Assembly: GCA_900316275.1 (NCBI GenBank)
Contig: ONCF01000100.1
Coordinates: 1 to 55,180, forward strand
Direction: 5' to 3'
DNA: 55,180 nucleotides
Origin: an uncultured Veillonellaceae bacterium
Lineage (GTDB): Bacteria; Bacillota; Negativicutes; Selenomonadales; Selenomonadaceae
Positions 51,821 to 55,180 of this stretch are shown piece by piece. The stretch's first letter is position 1, and each line of letters opens with the position of its first letter. Below the pieces are notes generated by a model that was not told the DNA's origin, did no database searches, and saw only the letters and a list, made by a program, of their open reading frames with translations. Position numbers and translations under genes: made by a program.

Positions 51821-52933
51821 TCAGAACGTCGTGCGCACCGGCGTCACGATATAGAGGAACTCGTCAGTATCTTCCTCCTGCAGCACGGCCGGGCTGATTT
51901 CCCGGTTGAAACCGATGCGGATGACCTCACTGTCCATAGAACGCAGCACATCCTTGAGATAGTCCACGTTAAAGGCAATGTGCAGGTCCGGACCGTTCAG
52001 CTCAGCCGGGATATCGTCATCGGCATTGCCGACCTCAGGGTCGTGCGCCGACAGATGGATATTACCGTCCGTAAAATACAATTTGACGACATTGTAATTA
52101 CTGACCCGCGAGATAAGCGAGACGCGCTCCAGCGACTGCGCCAGCAGCTCGCGCTTGACCTTGACATGCGTAGCGAAAGAGGCGGGGATAATGTTGTCAA
52201 AAGAAGGGAACTGGCCCTCAATCAGACGCGAGGACATATAGGTATCAGGCGTTTGGAAGCTGATTTGATTGGGCGAGCAGGTCACGGTTATCGGCTGCGG
52301 TACGTCGCTGTTCAACGTATGGGCCAGTTCAGAAAGAATTTTGGCCGGAATGATGATATTAATATTCCCCTGGCTCTCGTCAATCTGGGTCTGCATCACG
52401 GACAGACGATGGGTATTCGTAGCGACCATCATCACCTGATGCTCTTTAATACTGAGCGAACAACCGGTGAAAACCGGACGACTGTCTTCATTCGAGCAGG
52501 CAAAAACCGTTTTTTGGATCAGCTTACGCAGCAGTGCATCTTTCAACTGGAAATGAATATTGCCGGAGATGGGCTGAATCTGCGGGAATTCTGCTGCCTC
52601 CATGCTCAGGAGTTTGAAGGTGGCCTTGTCGGATTGAATCGTCACCATTTTTTCGCCGACGGGCAGGGACAGCGAGACCTGTTCACCAGGCATCTTGCTG
52701 ATAACTTCGAGGATGTAATGACCTGCCAGCGTCATCTGGCCTGGTTCCTCGATGGTGGCGGGCAGACGGCTGATGAAGGAGAGCTCATAGTTTGTAGCCT
52801 GCAGTTCCAGCTGGTTCTCAGTGGTTTTCATGAAGATACCAGAGAGAATGGGGGATTGAGGTTTACTGGCGATAGCTTTGCTGACAATACGGAGCGCATT
52901 GCAGAGCTCAGTTTTGCTGCAAGTAATTTTCAC
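51821..52933 (-). CDS. dnaN: DNA polymerase III sliding clamp (beta subunit)
   Basis: The product has 370 residues of three clamp domains: MKITCSKTELCNALRIVSKAIASKPQSPILSGIFM at the start, LPVGEKMVTIQSDKATFKLL, EFPQIQPI, VFACSNEDSRPVFTGCSL, and the C-terminal EVIRIGFNREISPAVLQEEDTDEFLYIVTPVRT, which includes the peptide-binding end. GAAAGAAGGA is before the ATG. The DnaA-box gap (52934-53209) separates it from dnaA in the same direction, so it may have its own promoter. Confidence 0.97.
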   Translation of the reverse strand: MKITCSKTELCNALRIVSKAIASKPQSPILSGIFMKTTENQLELQATNYELSFISRLPATIEEPGQMTLAGHYILEVISKMPGEQVSLSLPVGEKMVTIQSDKATFKLLSMEAAEFPQIQPISGNIHFQLKDALLRKLIQKTVFACSNEDSRPVFTGCSLSIKEHQVMMVATNTHRLSVMQTQIDESQGNINIIIPAKILSELAHTLNSDVPQPITVTCSPNQISFQTPDTYMSSRLIEGQFPSFDNIIPASFATHVKVKRELLAQSLERVSLISRVSNYNVVKLYFTDGNIHLSAHDPEVGNADDDIPAELNGPDLHIAFNVDYLKDVLRSMDSEVIRIGFNREISPAVLQEEDTDEFLYIVTPVRTTF

Positions 52934-53020
52934 GCGGAATCCTTCTTTCTGGAGCGTTGAATAGATTACTGATAAAGATTTTTATAAAAATAGTAGCCGT
53001 AGTAGTAGGGCCTGTGAATT

Positions 53021-53187
53021 TGTGGATAAATGTGGGCAGGCCCAAATTATCCACGGTTTGCCGTGTGCATAACGTGTGTGTAAATAGCTGCCCACTTATC
53101 CACAGTATCCACGGGAAAAAGCGGCCATGAGTTTATCCACAATCTATCTACAGAGTTTACGGCGGGTTCTCGACAGAGTTATCCACG
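53021..53187. promoter_or_regulatory. DnaA-box cluster between dnaN and dnaA (oriC part)
   Basis: The 276-base gap holds exact boxes (TTATNCACA) at 53021-53029 (-), 53064-53072 (-, TTATGCACA), 53096-53104 (+) and 53133-53141 (+). One-mismatch boxes TTATCCACG are at 53047-53055 and 53179-53187 (+). GTATCCACG at 53105-53113 is weaker. No gene is seen. Confidence 0.85.
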
Positions 53188-53209
53188 CCGCAGTGTGGGC
53201 GCACAAGGC

Positions 53210-54646
53210 TTATATTTTCTGTATCTGCTCCGACAGCTTCTTTAACGTATGTTCGAGCTTGGTGTCGGTCTGGCGGTCCGTACCAATCTTGTCACAGGCA
53301 TGGATGACCGTCGTGTGATCACGGCCGCCGAAGAAGTTGCCAATCTGCGGCAGCGAGGTATCGGTGAGCTCACGGCAGAGGTACATGGCAATCTGACGCG
53401 GGTAAGCGATATTGCGGTTGCGCTTCTTGGAGTGGAGGTCATCAATCTTGACTTTGAAATAATCAGCGACGACGTCCTGGATGAGTTCGATGGTGACAGC
53501 CTTTTTACGGTCCTTGGGCAGGATGTCCTTCAGCGTCTCGGCGGCAAGTTCCTGCGTGATGTCCTTGTTCATGAGCGAGGCATAGGCGACGACGCGCGTA
53601 AGCGCGCCCTCCAGCTCACGGATATTGCTGTCGATATGGTTCGCGATGTACTCGAGCACGGCGTTCGGCACGCTGTAGTGCTCCATCTGCGCCTTGTTGC
53701 GCAGGATGCCGATGCGCATTTCAAAGTCCGGCGGCTGAATATCGGCGATGAGGCCACCCGCGAAACGGGAGCGCAGACGTTCATGCAACGTCGCCAGCTC
53801 TTTCGGTGGACGATCAGAGGAAATCACGAGGGCTTTTTCTGCGTCTTTTAATTCATTGAACGTGTTAAAAAATTCCATCTGCGTACTTTCTTTGCCGGAG
53901 AGGAACTGAATATCATCGATCATCAACACGTCAATCTTGCGATATTTGGCCCGGAAACGCTCGGTATGGCCGCTGCGGATGGCGTCGATGAGCTCGTTCA
54001 TGAATTTTTCACTGGAGACGTAGAGCACGCGGCGCTCGGGATGGTTCTGCAACACGCGGTTGCCGATGGCGTGCATGAGATGGGTCTTGCCCAGGCCCAC
54101 GCCGCCGTACATGAACAGCGGGTTGTACACCTTGCCGGGGGCCTTGGCCACGGCCTGCGCCGCCGCGTGGGCGAGCTGGTTCGAGTTGCCCGTTACGAAC
54201 GTCTCAAACGTGTAGCGCGTGTTGAGTGAGGAGTTGTCGCCCGGCGCGATGACCTGCGGCCATTTCTGCTGCGTCTCCTGGGTCTCCGGCTGCGGGGCAG
54301 CCGCCTGGCTCTCGGCTACCGTCTCAGCCTGGGCCGGTGCGGCGTCCATCAGCGTGAGCTGCTCCGGCTCAGTGTCCGCAGTATCTTTGGCTTCGGGCAG
54401 CGTCTCGATATGCACCTGATGCGAGCTGCCCACAATAGCCGTCGTGGCATCGCGCAGGATGGTCAGGTAGTGGTCGTTGATCCAGTCGCGGGTAAAGTCG
54501 TTCTTTGAGCCCAGCACCAGTGTCGTATCATCCAGGGAGAGCGGCCGGAGGGGCACAATCCATTTCTCGCAGGCGGGCTTGGCCAGTGACTCCTGCGTTT
54601 TTTCCAGAATCTGTGCCCAGACGGTCTGCAGCTGCGTCTGTTCCAT
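53210..54646 (-). CDS. dnaA: chromosomal replication initiator protein DnaA
   Basis: The product has 478 residues with the four DnaA domains: domain I (1-80, VWAQILEKTQESLAKPACEKWI), a Glu/Gln/Ala-rich linker (81-135), the AAA+ domain (from NTRYTFETFVTGNSN; Walker A YGGVGLGKTHL at about 180-190, Walker B VLMIDDIQFL, sensor SSDRPPKEL) and the DNA-binding domain with signature ELTDTSLPQIGNFFGGRDHTTVIHA. It opens the origin. Start at 54646 with AGAAGGA before it; an ATG at 54712 would lie inside the DnaA boxes. First gene of the left-going replication cluster. Confidence 0.97.
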   Translation of the reverse strand: MEQTQLQTVWAQILEKTQESLAKPACEKWIVPLRPLSLDDTTLVLGSKNDFTRDWINDHYLTILRDATTAIVGSSHQVHIETLPEAKDTADTEPEQLTLMDAAPAQAETVAESQAAAPQPETQETQQKWPQVIAPGDNSSLNTRYTFETFVTGNSNQLAHAAAQAVAKAPGKVYNPLFMYGGVGLGKTHLMHAIGNRVLQNHPERRVLYVSSEKFMNELIDAIRSGHTERFRAKYRKIDVLMIDDIQFLSGKESTQMEFFNTFNELKDAEKALVISSDRPPKELATLHERLRSRFAGGLIADIQPPDFEMRIGILRNKAQMEHYSVPNAVLEYIANHIDSNIRELEGALTRVVAYASLMNKDITQELAAETLKDILPKDRKKAVTIELIQDVVADYFKVKIDDLHSKKRNRNIAYPRQIAMYLCRELTDTSLPQIGNFFGGRDHTTVIHACDKIGTDRQTDTKLEHTLKKLSEQIQKI

Positions 54647-54681
54647 AAGCGAATAAATCCTTCTTTCCCAGCGAAAAAAAC

Positions 54682-54886
54682 TGTGCATAAAATTATCCAC
54701 ATAATTATCCACAACTGTGGATAATTTTCAAAAGCGCCTCAATTGACGCTGATATTATATTAGTAGGAAGCTAACAGGCACAGTTGAGTTTTCCGCACAC
54801 TAATCACCAATATCTTAGCAGATAAGGCGTTTGTTATCAACATGAATTTCCACCAGTTATACGCAGCATGCTGCGGTTTATCCACA
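54682..54886. promoter_or_regulatory. DnaA-box cluster upstream of dnaA (oriC part)
   Basis: In the 402-base gap between dnaA and rpmH are boxes at 54682-54690 (-, TTATGCACA), 54693-54701 (+), 54705-54713 (+), 54716-54724 (-) and 54878-54886 (+), all exact. Between them are an AT-rich stretch (about 54750-54764) and a perfect 14-bp palindrome CGCAGCATGCTGCG (54862-54875). Boxes this close to the dnaA start also suggest autoregulation. Confidence 0.85.
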
Positions 54887-54926
54887 ACAGAACCGACCCT
54901 GGCGGTGGAAAAGCAAGGGATTTTCC

Positions 54927-54955
54927 TTGACACCCCTGCGGCCGTAGGCTATAAT
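54927..54955 (+). promoter_or_regulatory. promoter of rpmH
   Basis: TTGACA (54927-54932), 17 bp, TATAAT (54950-54955): a full consensus match, about 95 bases before the rpmH start. Confidence 0.85.
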
Positions 54956-55048
54956 TTGACATAGTTAAAATTCTGATACTATGCTGTTATGGGTACATGA
55001 TCAGAAATAATAAACCAATTTTGACAACTGAAGGAGGTGTTGAGCGAC

Positions 55049-55180
55049 ATGAAACAGACTTTTCAGCCGAACAATCATTGGAGAAAGCAGACGCATGGCT
55101 TCCGTGAGCGCATGAAGACGAAGGGCGGCCGTCTCGTTTTGAAGAGAAGACGCCAGCGCGGCAGAAAGAAGCTTTCGGCA
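55049..55180 (+). CDS. rpmH: 50S ribosomal protein L34 (stop codon outside window)
   Basis: The 44 codons in the window give the complete expected L34: [18 protein letters not shown], then [20 protein letters not shown] and RKKLSA. Only the stop codon lies beyond the right edge. AAGGAGGTG is 9 bases before the ATG. L34 is divergent from dnaA in most bacteria, and rnpA should follow. The residues HW in place of the common RR at 9-11 are a small deviation. Confidence 0.97.
   Translation, partial: MKQTFQPNNHWRKQTHGFRERMKTKGGRLVLKRRRQRGRKKLSA

Overview
The window looks like the replication-origin neighbourhood of a diderm Firmicute, most likely a Negativicute of the Selenomonas/Mitsuokella type. 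The right end carries rpmH, dnaA, dnaN, yaaA (S4), recF, remB and gyrB in the usual Firmicute order, with DnaA boxes on both sides of dnaA. LCP, YitT, RemB and fruRKA genes are also Firmicute-like. A GmhA-type heptose isomerase, a pilus secretin and periplasmic 5'-nucleotidases point to an outer membrane. Most genes are GC-rich with strong C/G third positions. A few accessory genes are visibly more AT-rich. The taxonomic call is inference; no rRNA is present.

Layout. 1-1.0 kb: start of an e(P4)-family acid phosphatase behind a structured leader, then two divergent promoter-terminator units that look like small-RNA genes. 1.0-2.7 kb: decaying accessory DNA (Rpn nuclease remnant, internally deleted ATPase). 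3-10.9 kb: small secreted membrane protein, gmhA, a phosphohexomutase, a chemoreceptor, a HIT hydrolase and a periplasmic 5'-nucleotidase. 11-18.1 kb: metY-type sulfhydrylase behind a consensus promoter, a lipoprotein-like secreted protein, the fruR-fruK-fruA operon and a YitT protein. 18.2-24.6 kb: second chemoreceptor, a cytidine-deaminase homologue lacking all three zinc cysteines, a DnaA-box cluster, a CYTH phosphatase, an LCP ligase and a malic enzyme. 24.7-24.9 kb: a 194-bp imperfect palindrome. 24.9-30.6 kb: gyrA, ppx/gppA, a guanylate-kinase-like protein and a DUF4143 ATPase whose promoter lies inside a 16-bp inverted repeat.

30.7-42.2 kb is a complete Tad (type IVc) pilus locus: cpaB, secretin, two CpaE/TadZ-type ATPases, tadB, a 58-residue Flp pilin, tadE, tadA, tadC, a DUF192 protein and tadG on the minus strand, with the prepilin peptidase divergent on the plus strand. 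42.2-45.3 kb is an AT-rich pair (GT-C-like membrane glycosyltransferase and FAD oxidoreductase). 45.3-47 kb is an AlbA_2/Schlafen-type regulator with an unusually clear double-palindrome operator. htpX follows, then the gyrB-recF-dnaN-dnaA cluster and oriC.

The most interesting signals are the zinc-ligand-less deaminase, the DnaA-box cluster 33 kb from dnaA with the same triple-box layout as the one beside dnaA, the 194-bp palindrome, the divergent small-RNA pair with the structured leader, the Asn-substituted receiver domain in TadZ, and the recurring theme of accessory ATPase genes controlled by long dyads. No tRNA, rRNA, CRISPR array or intact insertion sequence was found.
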